Part shown: one piece after another, positions 7,098-14,823 of the stretch
Layout of the letters: each line of letters opens with the position of its first letter
How positions within the stretch are numbered: the stretch's first letter is position 1
NCBI GenBank assembly: GCA_947491175.1
Contig: CANLIF010000004.1
Location: 1-20,982 of the forward strand
From: Actinomycetota bacterium
GTDB taxonomy: Bacteria; Actinomycetota; Actinomycetes; S36-B12; UBA5976
Direction: 5' to 3'
DNA length: 20,982 nucleotides
Program-made: the position numbers and the translations under genes
The notes under the pieces: generated by a model
What the model was told of the DNA's origin: nothing
The model's database searches: none
Seen by the model: the letters and a program-made list of their open reading frames with translations, nothing else

Positions 7098-7616
7098 ATG
7101 ACCTCAACAATGACTTTGCATACTAACCACGGTGATATCAACATCAACATCTTTGATAATCACGCACCAAAGACCGTAAAAAACATTCTTGGCTTAGCCG
7201 ATGGCTCAGTTGAATGGACGCATCCGGCAACTGGCGAAAAATCTACTAATCCGCTTTACAACGGAACGGTTTTTCATCGCATCATTCCTAACTTCATGAT
7301 TCAAGCGGGCGATCCACTTGGTCAAGGTACTGGTGGCCCAGGCTTCAAGTTCGAGGATGAACCACATCCAGAATTAGTTTTTGACCGCCCTTACCTACTT
7401 GCCATGGCAAATTCGGGGCCGAATACCAACGGATCACAATTCTTCATCACAGTTGCGCCGACCACATGGTTGAACTTCAAGCACACAATCTTTGGCGAAG
7501 TCGCAGATCAAGTTGGCCGTGATGTTGTCGACGCGATTGCAAATGTGCCAACTGGACAAAATGATCGTCCAATTGCTGATGTAGTAATTGAGAGCGTTAC
7601 TGTTTCCCGAGGTTAA
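7098..7616 (+). CDS. ppiA: Cyclophilin-type peptidyl-prolyl cis-trans isomerase
   Basis: Catalyses cis-trans isomerisation of X-Pro bonds in folding proteins. It has no signal peptide and is therefore cytoplasmic. The 172 residues are one cyclophilin domain with TVFHRIIPNFMIQAGDP at 57-73 (catalytic Arg61, Phe66, Gln69), MANSGPNTNGSQFFI at 103-117 and WLNFKHTIFGEV at 124-135. The homologous gene (Rv0009 in M. tuberculosis) sits at the same place beside crgA. The first ATG (7098) and the next in-frame ATG (7110) both lack a clear Shine-Dalgarno. GAGAAT ends 6 nt before 7098, so a leaderless mRNA is possible. The rhomboid gene follows after 2 nt. Confidence 0.95.
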   Translation: MTSTMTLHTNHGDININIFDNHAPKTVKNILGLADGSVEWTHPATGEKSTNPLYNGTVFHRIIPNFMIQAGDPLGQGTGGPGFKFEDEPHPELVFDRPYLLAMANSGPNTNGSQFFITVAPTTWLNFKHTIFGEVADQVGRDVVDAIANVPTGQNDRPIADVVIESVTVSRG

Positions 7617-7618
7617 GC

Positions 7619-8428
7619 GTGAACAACACTTGTTTTCGACATACCGACAGTGAAGCCTATGTATCTTGCGGTCGTTGTGACCGCAAGATCTGCCCAGACT
7701 GCATGATTAGCGCACCGGTTGGATTTCAATGTCCAGATTGCGTTGCAGCCGCCCAAGTCGCAATCCCAAAAACTAAATTTGGAGGTTCATTCAACTTAGT
7801 TCCTAAAGTCACTCGAGCGATTCTGATTACTTGCGTCAGTATTTTCGCGTTGTCTATGTTGCTTGGTAGCTTTGCATTTACGTATGGAATGATTCCAGAA
7901 GCAATTGCACAAGGGCAGTGGTGGCGTCTACTTACCTCTACGGTGTTGCACAGTGGCATCCTTCACTTGCTTTTCAATATGTATGCGCTGTACTGGTTAG
8001 GTCCACAACTAGAGAGCATGCTTGGACAAATGCGTTTTGCTTCACTTTATGTTCTCTCGGCCCTCGGTGGATCCGTTGCTTCATATTGGTTTTCGGATTT
8101 AAACACTGTCTCGGTCGGGGCTAGCGGCGCAATCTTTGGATTAATCACTGCAACGATTGTGATCGGGCGCGAAATGCGAAGTGATGTTTCCCAGTTGATT
8201 GTCCTGCTGGGGTTAAACGTCGTGATCGGATTCTTGCAGCCCGGGATAGATTGGCGCGCCCACTTTGGCGGGGCAGCCGTTGGAGCCGCTGTCGCTTTTC
8301 TTTACACCAAGGGAACCAGACTGAATCGGGACCAAATCCACCGCGCCGGATTAGTTGGGATATTTGCAGTTTTAGTGCTGGCCACTGTGGCTCGAAATAC
8401 CCAAGTTTCTGCGCTGATTGGAATCTAG
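7619..8428 (+). CDS. Rhomboid-family intramembrane serine protease with N-terminal zinc-finger-like module
   Basis: Predicted membrane protease that cuts transmembrane helices within the bilayer; its substrate is unknown. Residues 1-45 hold eight possible zinc ligands in a B-box-like spacing: Cys5, His8, Cys17, Cys20, Cys25, Cys28, Cys38 and Cys41. The rhomboid core follows, with six or more hydrophobic helices from about 66. It has the HLLFN motif (His116, Asn120), the catalytic serine in GASG (Ser169) and the partner histidine in AHFGG (His215), so the catalytic dyad is intact. The start is GTG at 7619, 2 nt after the cyclophilin stop, with CGAGG about 6 nt upstream, which indicates translational coupling. 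Rhomboids with such a zinc-binding head are known in Actinobacteria; what the head binds is not known to me. Confidence 0.92.
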   Translation: MNNTCFRHTDSEAYVSCGRCDRKICPDCMISAPVGFQCPDCVAAAQVAIPKTKFGGSFNLVPKVTRAILITCVSIFALSMLLGSFAFTYGMIPEAIAQGQWWRLLTSTVLHSGILHLLFNMYALYWLGPQLESMLGQMRFASLYVLSALGGSVASYWFSDLNTVSVGASGAIFGLITATIVIGREMRSDVSQLIVLLGLNVVIGFLQPGIDWRAHFGGAAVGAAVAFLYTKGTRLNRDQIHRAGLVGIFAVLVLATVARNTQVSALIGI

Positions 8429-8517
8429 CTGCACGGAATATTTCGACCCACCCATACCTATTTGTCTGAGGCCACCAAAAATGCATTGCACTTGCCAAAT
8501 ACAGGTAAGGTTTAATC

Positions 8518-8784
8518 ATGCCTAAGTCAAAGTTGCGCAAGTCAAAAGAAGTCGCCTACACACCACCACCGGCCAAGGGGCCCGAGTCATTCAAGATCGG
8601 AAATCCAGTTTGGCTAGCACCAGCAATGGTGACAATGTTTATATTGGGACTGCTGTGGATAGTGGTGTTCTATTTAGTAGGTAGCCAAGTCCCACTTATG
8701 TCAGATTTTGGCAATCTAACCAACGTTTTGATTGGATTTGCCCTTATTGGTATTGGGTTTGCCTTAGCCACTCGCTGGAAATAA
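8518..8784 (+). CDS. crgA: Cell division protein CrgA
   Basis: Small septal membrane protein that, in mycobacteria and Streptomyces, binds FtsZ, FtsQ, FtsI and other divisome parts and influences septum timing. The 88 residues match the family length. A basic, Pro-rich cytoplasmic head (MPKSKLRKSK, then TPPP) is followed by transmembrane helix 1 (about 31-54, after NPVWLAP), a short loop, helix 2 (about 67-84) and the terminal RWK. A ribosome binding site (AGGTAAGG, 8503-8510) lies 7 nt before the ATG. It sits between the rhomboid and DUF881 genes, as in the origin-proximal cluster of other Actinobacteria. Confidence 0.93.
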   Translation: MPKSKLRKSKEVAYTPPPAKGPESFKIGNPVWLAPAMVTMFILGLLWIVVFYLVGSQVPLMSDFGNLTNVLIGFALIGIGFALATRWK

Positions 8785-8800
8785 ATTACATGGGTGTAAT
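8785..8800 (+). promoter_or_regulatory. Perfect inverted repeat right after crgA
   Basis: ATTACA-TGGG-TGTAAT begins at the base after the crgA stop codon. The 6-bp arms and 4-nt spacer could be an operator for the DUF881 gene or a small hairpin. There is no following T tract, so a terminator is unlikely. Confidence 0.4.
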
Positions 8801-8811
8801 TCCTCCCCAGC

Positions 8812-8832
8812 GGTGGATAACCCTGTGGATAA
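8812..8832 (-). promoter_or_regulatory. Pair of DnaA-box-like sites upstream of the DUF881 gene
   Basis: Minus-strand TTATCCACA at 8832-8824 is a perfect consensus DnaA box, and TTATCCACC at 8820-8812 differs by one base. They lie in the same orientation, 12 nt apart start to start, in a 52-nt gap. Clustered boxes at a non-coding site suggest DnaA binding, either for transcription control or as part of origin-proximal DNA; no AT-rich unwinding region is seen here. Confidence 0.5.
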
Positions 8833-8836
8833 GTAA

Positions 8837-9541
8837 ATGAGCAGCCTTTCGAGGCGAGCTAAAACTGTCCTGGTCACTGGATCTGCAGGTATTGCTGGAT
8901 TCCTATTTGTAGCCAGTGGTATCACTGCCGATGGCACCAATTTACGTACTGGAGGCCTAGAAGACCTGCGCAGCCTAGTTCTAGACCGAGCCAGCAAGGT
9001 CGGGGTATTGCAATCCGAGGTTGACACTTTAGCTACTGAAGTAAACGACTTATACATTACGAAAATCAGTCCCGCGCTAAGCACGCAGATAAATCAACTT
9101 GAACAAGCAACAGGCCTGACTCCAGTTTCGGGATCAGCTCTTCGAATTTCATTAGATGACGCACCGCGTGAACCTGGCTCACCGCTTCCAGATGGCGTTA
9201 GCCCTGATGATTTAGTGGTGCATCAACAAGATGTCCAGGCAGTGGTAAACGCGATGTGGCGTGGCGGCGCTACCGCAATCCAAGTTATGGATCAACGCAT
9301 AATTGGTACCTCAGCAATTCGATGTGTTGGCAACACCCTGCTTTTACAAGGACAGGTTTACTCGCCACCATTTGTTGTGACAGCAATTGGTAATATTTCA
9401 GAATTACAACAGGCACTAAAGGAAGAACCAGGTGTTTTGCTTTATCGAGAATATGTCGAGCGATTAAATCTTGGTTGGGATGTTTCGATATTGAATCAAA
9501 CTACGATTCCTGCTTGGCAGGGTTCAATCGAACAACGTTAA
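8837..9541 (+). CDS. DUF881 (YlxW-like) membrane-anchored protein of the division cluster
   Basis: Homologous to the gene at this place in mycobacteria (Rv0012). The molecular function is not established. The 234 residues have a basic start and one transmembrane helix (about 10-30). A predicted coiled coil (about 50-92, with many Leu/Val at heptad spacing) leads into the DUF881 domain, seen as GLTPVSGSALRISLDD at 93-108, DLVVHQQDVQAVVNAMWRGG at 125-144 and AIQVMDQRIIGTSAIRCVGN at 147-166. The bulk of the protein is probably outside the membrane. No clear Shine-Dalgarno is seen; the DnaA-box-like sites end 4 nt before the ATG. The stop codon directly abuts the stop of the convergent trpG gene with no gap. 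Confidence 0.88.
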   Translation: MSSLSRRAKTVLVTGSAGIAGFLFVASGITADGTNLRTGGLEDLRSLVLDRASKVGVLQSEVDTLATEVNDLYITKISPALSTQINQLEQATGLTPVSGSALRISLDDAPREPGSPLPDGVSPDDLVVHQQDVQAVVNAMWRGGATAIQVMDQRIIGTSAIRCVGNTLLLQGQVYSPPFVVTAIGNISELQQALKEEPGVLLYREYVERLNLGWDVSILNQTTIPAWQGSIEQR

Positions 9542-10177
9542 CTAGTGCGAATTTTTTAAACTAGGTATAACCGGTTGCAAACCTTGTGCTAAGTTTCGGA
9601 CTTCCAGATCGCCACATCTAACTAACCATTCGGCTAACATTTTGTGTCCACCTTCAGTTAAGACTGATTCAGGATGAAATTGCACACCTTCGATGTCGAG
9701 TTCTCGGTGTCGAAGTGACATGATGATGCCATCCTCAGTTTCGCTAGTTATTTCTAACTCCGCCGGAACCGTGTCTCTTTCGACTGCCAATGAGTGATAA
9801 CGCGTTGCAGTAAATGGCGATGGTAAATCTGCAAGTACTCCTTGCTTGTAGTGAAACACTTGCGATGTTTTTCCGTGTAATAACTCTGGTGCACGAGAAA
9901 CTGTTGCGCCAAATGCTTCTGCGATAGCTTGGTGGCCAAGACAAACCCCAAAGATTGGAACTTGTCCGCCCAGTTCCTTGACGATGTCAATGCATACTCC
10001 TGCATCCGTGGGAGTTCCTGGACCAGGTGAAAGTAATACTCCGTCATACCCACGAGCTTGCTCGACAGTGACTTCATCATTTCGCAGCACATCAACTTTT
10101 GCACCTAGTTGCGCTAGGTACTGAACCAGGTTGAATACAAAACTGTCGTAGTTGTCGATCACCAAAATCCGAGTCAC
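9542..10177 (-). CDS. trpG: Glutamine amidotransferase component of anthranilate/aminodeoxychorismate synthase
   Basis: Class I glutamine amidotransferase that hydrolyses glutamine and channels ammonia to a chorismate-binding partner, for tryptophan (TrpE) or folate (PabB). The sequence has ILVIDNYDSFVFN at the start, LLSPGPGTP as oxyanion region, the nucleophile Cys79 in GVCLGHQAI, and His168/Glu170 in QFHPESVLTEGG. A longer reading frame to 10258 would overlap the pknB 3' end by 62 nt and add a basic, non-family leader. GTG at 10177 gives 211 residues, starts MTRILVIDNYDSF as in homologues, and leaves a 19-nt gap after pknB. No trpE or pabB is nearby, so the pathway is undecided. The same gene lies beside pknB in mycobacteria and Streptomyces. 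Confidence 0.92.
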   Translation of the reverse strand: MTRILVIDNYDSFVFNLVQYLAQLGAKVDVLRNDEVTVEQARGYDGVLLSPGPGTPTDAGVCIDIVKELGGQVPIFGVCLGHQAIAEAFGATVSRAPELLHGKTSQVFHYKQGVLADLPSPFTATRYHSLAVERDTVPAELEITSETEDGIIMSLRHRELDIEGVQFHPESVLTEGGHKMLAEWLVRCGDLEVRNLAQGLQPVIPSLKNSH

Positions 10178-10196
10178 AACGATAAGTCCAATTGTG

Positions 10197-11948
10197 TTAG
10201 GGAGTCGGAGTCGGAGTCGCTGATGGGCACACTCCACTTTCAGGAACCGGGGAACCATCTGGACATAAAACTACTACGGGGGCGGAGGCCACTGTCAGAG
10301 TTACGATGGAACCTTTAAGTGCAAGTAGACCTGGAAATGGCGACTGCGTTATTACGGTACCTGGCGCATAGTACTCATCTTCCTGCTTCACGATGTCGAC
10401 CAAGAATCCAGCATTGATTAGCAAATTCTTGGCCTCAGTTTCATTCATCATTGTTACATCTGGCATTGGAATCTTGCCATTCGAAACCTTAACACTGACC
10501 AGCGTGCCAATGTCTACAACAGTGTTAGCAACCGGATCCTGCTCCAGAATGGTACCTTCTGGTTGTTCGCTATCAACAGGTGTTACGCGACCAAGAAGTA
10601 GTTTTGCTTCGGTGAGAACTAACCGCGCATCATCAATTGAAAGCAGATTGGTTAAGTCCGGTACGGGCACTTGGTCTTTGCCGGCAGAAACTATCAAGTT
10701 GACTGCTTGCCCGGCTTCTATCAATTCTCCAGGAGCTGGATCCTGACCAATGATTGTTCCTTTTGGCACATTATCGTCCGCTTGTGGCGTCTCAGTTCCA
10801 ACTTTCAATCCAACTTCAGTGAGAGCTAAAGTGGCCTCATCAATTGTTTTGGATTTTAGGTTAGGGGTTGTGACAAGTTCTTGACCTTCAGGGAGTAATT
10901 GGTTTCCAAGAAATAGCAACAATGCTGCCGACACAACAGTTGCGATCGCAACTGTTACCCACTTTTTCCGCGTGCCCTGCTTGCTTGCCGTTGCGACAGC
11001 TGTAGTTGTTACTTGAGCTGGACTGGTGATAGGCAATAGCGTCGTGGCACCTAAATCAGTAGCAACAGGAGAACTATCTGGTCGAGTTGAAATTGGTAAT
11101 CCGGCAATTGCACGTTCAATATCAAATCGCATTTCAGCGGCAGTTTGGTATCTATTAGCCGGCGACTTAGTTAAAGCCGTCATGGTAATTGAATCTAAAG
11201 TTGTTGGGATTGAAGGATCAACAGATGAAGGAAGCTTTGGAACTTCATTAACATGTTGATAAGCAATTGAAACAGGTGACTCTCCGTTAAATGGCGGAGT
11301 ACTTGTCAGCAGTTCGTAAAGCACGCACCCAGTTGAATAAAGATCACTGCGAGCATCAACAGATTCGCCGCGTGCTTGTTCTGGCGAAAGGTATTGCGCA
11401 GTTCCCATAACCGCACTGGTTGCAGTAACTGAAGTAGCCGCATCACTCATTGCGCGGGCAATTCCAAAGTCCATGACCTTTGCGTCGCCGTTCGCGTTTA
11501 TCATGATGTTTGCAGGTTTAATGTCGCGATGAACTATTCCATGGCGGTGTGCGTAATCAAGGGCAGCAAGGACTCCAGCTACAACTTCGAGTGCCCGCTC
11601 AGGCAAAATTCTTGGACCATTGTTTAACATGTGACGCAGTGTGACGCCATCCACGTACTCCATGACAATGTAAGGAATATTCACTTGTGTTGCGCCGTCA
11701 CCGACTAAATCTTCTCCGGTGTCATAAATCGCAACAATGTTTGGATGATTGAGGCCAGCAGCAGATTGTGCCTCACGGCGAAACCGCTCTTGGAACATTG
11801 GATCGCGGGCCAGATCAGGACGTAATACCTTGATTGCAACCCGTCGGCTTAATCGGCGATCTGTGCCTTCATAAACTTCAGCCATGCCGCCGCGGCCAAT
11901 TACCTGTCCGACGTCATATCTATCACCAAGATGGGTGAAGGCACTCAC
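10197..11948 (-). CDS. pknB: PASTA-domain serine/threonine protein kinase PknB
   Basis: Transmembrane kinase that senses peptidoglycan fragments or lipid II and phosphorylates wall and division proteins. The 583 residues hold an N-terminal kinase with IGRGGMAEVYEG at 17-28, Lys40 in VAIK, Glu59, HRDIKPAN at 140-147 (Asp142), DFG at 160-162, an activation loop with several Thr (172-183) and SPEQARG. A juxtamembrane segment leads to one transmembrane helix (about 330-348). Three PASTA repeats lie outside (about 358-423, 424-491, 492-555). Mycobacterial PknB has four. The tail after the third repeat has a Cys pair (Cys562, Cys574) and a TPTPTP end. The start is GTG at 11948, with GGGGAG about 7 nt before it. 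pknA, its usual neighbour in mycobacteria, is missing: pbpA lies only 48 nt upstream. Confidence 0.97.
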   Translation of the reverse strand: MSAFTHLGDRYDVGQVIGRGGMAEVYEGTDRRLSRRVAIKVLRPDLARDPMFQERFRREAQSAAGLNHPNIVAIYDTGEDLVGDGATQVNIPYIVMEYVDGVTLRHMLNNGPRILPERALEVVAGVLAALDYAHRHGIVHRDIKPANIMINANGDAKVMDFGIARAMSDAATSVTATSAVMGTAQYLSPEQARGESVDARSDLYSTGCVLYELLTSTPPFNGESPVSIAYQHVNEVPKLPSSVDPSIPTTLDSITMTALTKSPANRYQTAAEMRFDIERAIAGLPISTRPDSSPVATDLGATTLLPITSPAQVTTTAVATASKQGTRKKWVTVAIATVVSAALLLFLGNQLLPEGQELVTTPNLKSKTIDEATLALTEVGLKVGTETPQADDNVPKGTIIGQDPAPGELIEAGQAVNLIVSAGKDQVPVPDLTNLLSIDDARLVLTEAKLLLGRVTPVDSEQPEGTILEQDPVANTVVDIGTLVSVKVSNGKIPMPDVTMMNETEAKNLLINAGFLVDIVKQEDEYYAPGTVITQSPFPGLLALKGSIVTLTVASAPVVVLCPDGSPVPESGVCPSATPTPTP

Positions 11949-11996
11949 AAGATCTCCCCTTTAATTTACGGCTTGTAGAACTAATTCTATGCTTAC

Positions 11997-13445
11997 CTAC
12001 GGTTTTAGAATCGCTCGCATCACGGCGGCAGCAATCGGTGCTGCCAAAGCGTTACCACTAACTTCTGAAGCACCACCGCCATTTTGGAGTACAACTGCGA
12101 TAGCTACCTTTGACTGCCCACTTGGGGCAAACCCCACAAACCATGCATGCGCAGGTTCACCAGGTGAATTTTCAGCTGTGCCAGTTTTCCCGCCAACACC
12201 GATCCCAGAAATCCTGGCCTTTGACGCCGTGCCATTTTCGACAACCCCAACCATCATGTCCCGCAAAATTCTAGAGTTTTCAATGGACATAGCGCGACCA
12301 AAAGCAGAGGGATTAGTGTTTTGCAACACTGTTAAGTCTGGTCCAAGCACTTGGCTAACTAAATACGGATTCATAACGACACCGTCATTTGCAATCCCGG
12401 CCGCAACCATAGCCATCTGCAAAACCGTTGCTCGCACATCAAATTGCCCGATCGCGCTCATTGCGGTCTGGGGCTTGTTTGGAGCAACTGGAAATCTGCT
12501 GATGGCAGAAGTCATGGGGACTGAAAACTCAGACTCAAAACCAAATTTCTTAGCTTGTTCGTCAATGGCATCGGCGCCCAATTCCATGCCGAGCCAAGCA
12601 AAAGCCGTGTTACATGAAATCTCGAGTGCGGCTTGCAAAGTTGTCACATCACCAGCACCACACGACTTTGCGTTCCAGTTACCAAGTTGAACGTCTGTTC
12701 CAGGCAAATTGATTTCCGTCGGGCCCGGTAGTTGCGAGCCAGCAACGTATTTGCCAGATTCCAAAGCAGCAGCAGCGGTGACCAATTTGAATGTGGAGCC
12801 CGGTGGCAGTGTCATTGCTAGTGGCCGATTAAGTAAAGGTTGGTCTGAATCAGCATTTAGTTTTTCGTAGTTTGCTTGGATATCACCAGCATCGTGACTA
12901 GAGAGCAAGTTCGGATCAAATGACGGCGAACTTGCTAGAGCCAGAATCGCGCCGGTAGTCGGGTCGATCGCAACGACTGCTCCAGTTCTGCCATTAAGCG
13001 CCTTCATGGCGGCGATCTGGGCATCAGGATCAATTGTTAAGCGAATTGCCCCACCTTTAGGTTCGCGATTTGCAAATAATTGTTGCAGGCGATCAACAAA
13101 GAATCGGCTGTCATTACCTGCCAGCACACTGTTCTCTTCAGATTCGATTCCAGTAGCGCCATAAACTACGGAATAGAACCCGGTGACCGAGGCGAACGTT
13201 GAGCCATCGGCATATTCGCGCAAATACTTCAAGGCATCCGCGGTAGGTGTTGATTCCGAAATAGCTTGGGAAGCGAGCAAAATAGGTCCACGTTCATGCG
13301 AATACTCAGTCAACGTCACCCGTTGATTACCGGACTGGCTTCGTAAGTCACCTGCTTTGAAAACTTGAATGTAGGAAAGATTGACAATCAAAGCCAGCAA
13401 GAGAAGAACTATGACCGCAGTGACTCGATTGATTTGTCTAATCAT
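11997..13445 (-). CDS. pbpA: Class B penicillin-binding protein (transpeptidase) PbpA
   Basis: Monofunctional D,D-transpeptidase that cross-links new glycan made by its partner RodA. Counting from the upstream ATG (13454), a transmembrane helix spans about 11-31. RGPILL follows at 55-60 (dimerisation region), and the transpeptidase carries PPGSTFK (Ser220, Lys223), SCN (280-282) and KTGT (423-426). There is no PASTA domain. I choose the second in-frame ATG (13445): AGGA lies 8 nt before it, while it would touch the first ATG, and the protein then starts MIRQINRV like its relatives, at 482 residues. That start overlaps the rodA end by 8 nt, indicating translational coupling of the glycosyltransferase/transpeptidase pair. 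Confidence 0.96.
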   Translation of the reverse strand: MIRQINRVTAVIVLLLLALIVNLSYIQVFKAGDLRSQSGNQRVTLTEYSHERGPILLASQAISESTPTADALKYLREYADGSTFASVTGFYSVVYGATGIESEENSVLAGNDSRFFVDRLQQLFANREPKGGAIRLTIDPDAQIAAMKALNGRTGAVVAIDPTTGAILALASSPSFDPNLLSSHDAGDIQANYEKLNADSDQPLLNRPLAMTLPPGSTFKLVTAAAALESGKYVAGSQLPGPTEINLPGTDVQLGNWNAKSCGAGDVTTLQAALEISCNTAFAWLGMELGADAIDEQAKKFGFESEFSVPMTSAISRFPVAPNKPQTAMSAIGQFDVRATVLQMAMVAAGIANDGVVMNPYLVSQVLGPDLTVLQNTNPSAFGRAMSIENSRILRDMMVGVVENGTASKARISGIGVGGKTGTAENSPGEPAHAWFVGFAPSGQSKVAIAVVLQNGGGASEVSGNALAAPIAAAVMRAILKP

Positions 13446-14823
13446 CGCGATCATCCTGACGCATAACTAAGTCAGCATCGCTAACTTCAGGTGCGCGGGC
13501 TGCATTAGATATCCGAATTAACATCGCAATGATTATGTAGTTTGCAACCAAAGAAGAGCCGCCATAGGACAAGAATGGAGTCGTTAATCCAGTCAATGGC
13601 ACGAGTCGAGTCACTCCACCGATAACAATAAATGTCTGAAGTCCGATAACGGCAGTCAAGCCAATCGCCAACAAGTTTCCAAATGGATCACGCGTTGCAA
13701 CTGCAGCCCGCGCGCCACGTTCCACAACAATTGCAAATAGCAACAAGATCGCAATCAATCCCATCAAGCCCAACTCTTCACCAAGCGCAGAAGTTATAAA
13801 ATCTGTTTTTGCAAACGGCACTAATTGTGGGTAGCCCTGCCCCCAACCAGTTCCAAAAATTCCGCCATTTGCAAATCCATAAAGCGATTGCACGATCTGA
13901 AATCCTGAACCGTTTGCATCAGCAAATGGATCTAACCAAACATCAAAGCGAACCCGGACGTGACCAAATGCTAGGTAAGCCAAGCCACCACCAACCGTTA
14001 GCAGGGTTGCACCTATCAAGACCCAGGACCTTCGACCAGTTGCAACGTAGAGCATCACAATAAAAAGTCCAAATAAAAGTAGTGAGGTGCCAAGATCTCG
14101 TTCCAAAATTAAAACAAGCAGCGCAGCAAGCCAAACCAAGATAAGCGGCCCTAAATCTTTAGCGCGCGGGACTCCAACGCCAAGAATCTTGTTGTGAATC
14201 AATGCCAGCGAATGACGTCGCGAAACCAAAAATCCGGCAAAGAATATGGTTAAAGCAACTTTGGCTAACTCCCCAGGTTGAAAGGAAAATCCAAGAATAT
14301 TTATCCACAGTCGGGCGCCATTAATTTCAGAACCAATGAATGGCAGAAGCGGAATAAACAGTAGAACGATTCCAGCAAACCCTGCCGTAAAAGTAAATCG
14401 TTGCAGCCTGCGATGGTCTGTGACAAAAATCAAGATCAATATGAAAGCGACTAATCCCAACAACATCCAAGTCAGTTGCAAGTAAACATCTGGAGTTGGC
14501 ATTGGACTGCCATTACTTATCGCGCGTTGGGTGGCAGCAATATCGAGTCGATGAATCATTGCCAGACCGAGCATGTTTAAGGCAGCCACACTTGGCAACA
14601 ACAGTGGATCTGCATATGGGGCTTGCCACCTGACCACTCCATGTGCAATGAGCAGAAGTAGGCCCGCACTCAGCAATGAAGTCCAACCGCCAAAAGAACT
14701 CTCACCGGTTGCTGAATCCACCAAAATCCAGGCAAAGACACCAATCAACCAAGCACCTACAAGTAAAACCAATTCCGCAGAACGCCGAGTTGACACTCGA
14801 TAGCGATTTAGCGTTTCGGTCAC
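13438..14823 (-). CDS. rodA: RodA/FtsW-family (SEDS) peptidoglycan glycosyltransferase
   Basis: Polytopic membrane enzyme that polymerises lipid II, acting with a class B PBP. About ten or more hydrophobic helices are visible, with family motifs NGARLWI, FQPGELAK, ERDLGTSLL (the conserved catalytic-region Asp) and, near the C-terminus, FLSYGGSSLVANY. The frame is open to an ATG at 14868, but GTG at 14823 is preferred: GGAG sits 8 nt upstream, it overlaps the pstP stop as GTGA (4 nt), and the protein then starts MTETLNRY with 461 residues. Position between pstP and pbpA matches the mycobacterial rodA, not the ftsW of the dcw cluster. The C-terminal tail is acidic (QDDRDD) and cytoplasmic. Confidence 0.95.
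   Translation of the reverse strand: MTETLNRYRVSTRRSAELVLLVGAWLIGVFAWILVDSATGESSFGGWTSLLSAGLLLLIAHGVVRWQAPYADPLLLPSVAALNMLGLAMIHRLDIAATQRAISNGSPMPTPDVYLQLTWMLLGLVAFILILIFVTDHRRLQRFTFTAGFAGIVLLFIPLLPFIGSEINGARLWINILGFSFQPGELAKVALTIFFAGFLVSRRHSLALIHNKILGVGVPRAKDLGPLILVWLAALLVLILERDLGTSLLLFGLFIVMLYVATGRRSWVLIGATLLTVGGGLAYLAFGHVRVRFDVWLDPFADANGSGFQIVQSLYGFANGGIFGTGWGQGYPQLVPFAKTDFITSALGEELGLMGLIAILLLFAIVVERGARAAVATRDPFGNLLAIGLTAVIGLQTFIVIGGVTRLVPLTGLTTPFLSYGGSSLVANYIIIAMLIRISNAARAPEVSDADLVMRQDDRDD

Noticed and set aside
8145..8540. 131-codon minus-strand frame opposite the rhomboid gene
   Set aside because: Covers the catalytic region of the rhomboid and the crgA start; translation has no recognisable domain.
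10393..10746. 117-codon plus-strand frame opposite the pknB PASTA region
   Set aside because: Shadow of the PASTA-coding strand with Ser/Thr-rich composition and no start signal.
11989..12690. Long open frame (233 codons) on the plus strand opposite pbpA
   Set aside because: It lies wholly antisense to a clear penicillin-binding protein, with Ala/Pro/Ser-rich low-information translation and no ribosome binding site or family motif.
14301..14309. Perfect DnaA box TTATCCACA inside rodA
   Set aside because: Single copy within codons for a conserved LWINI stretch of the RodA family, so the sequence is explained by coding.
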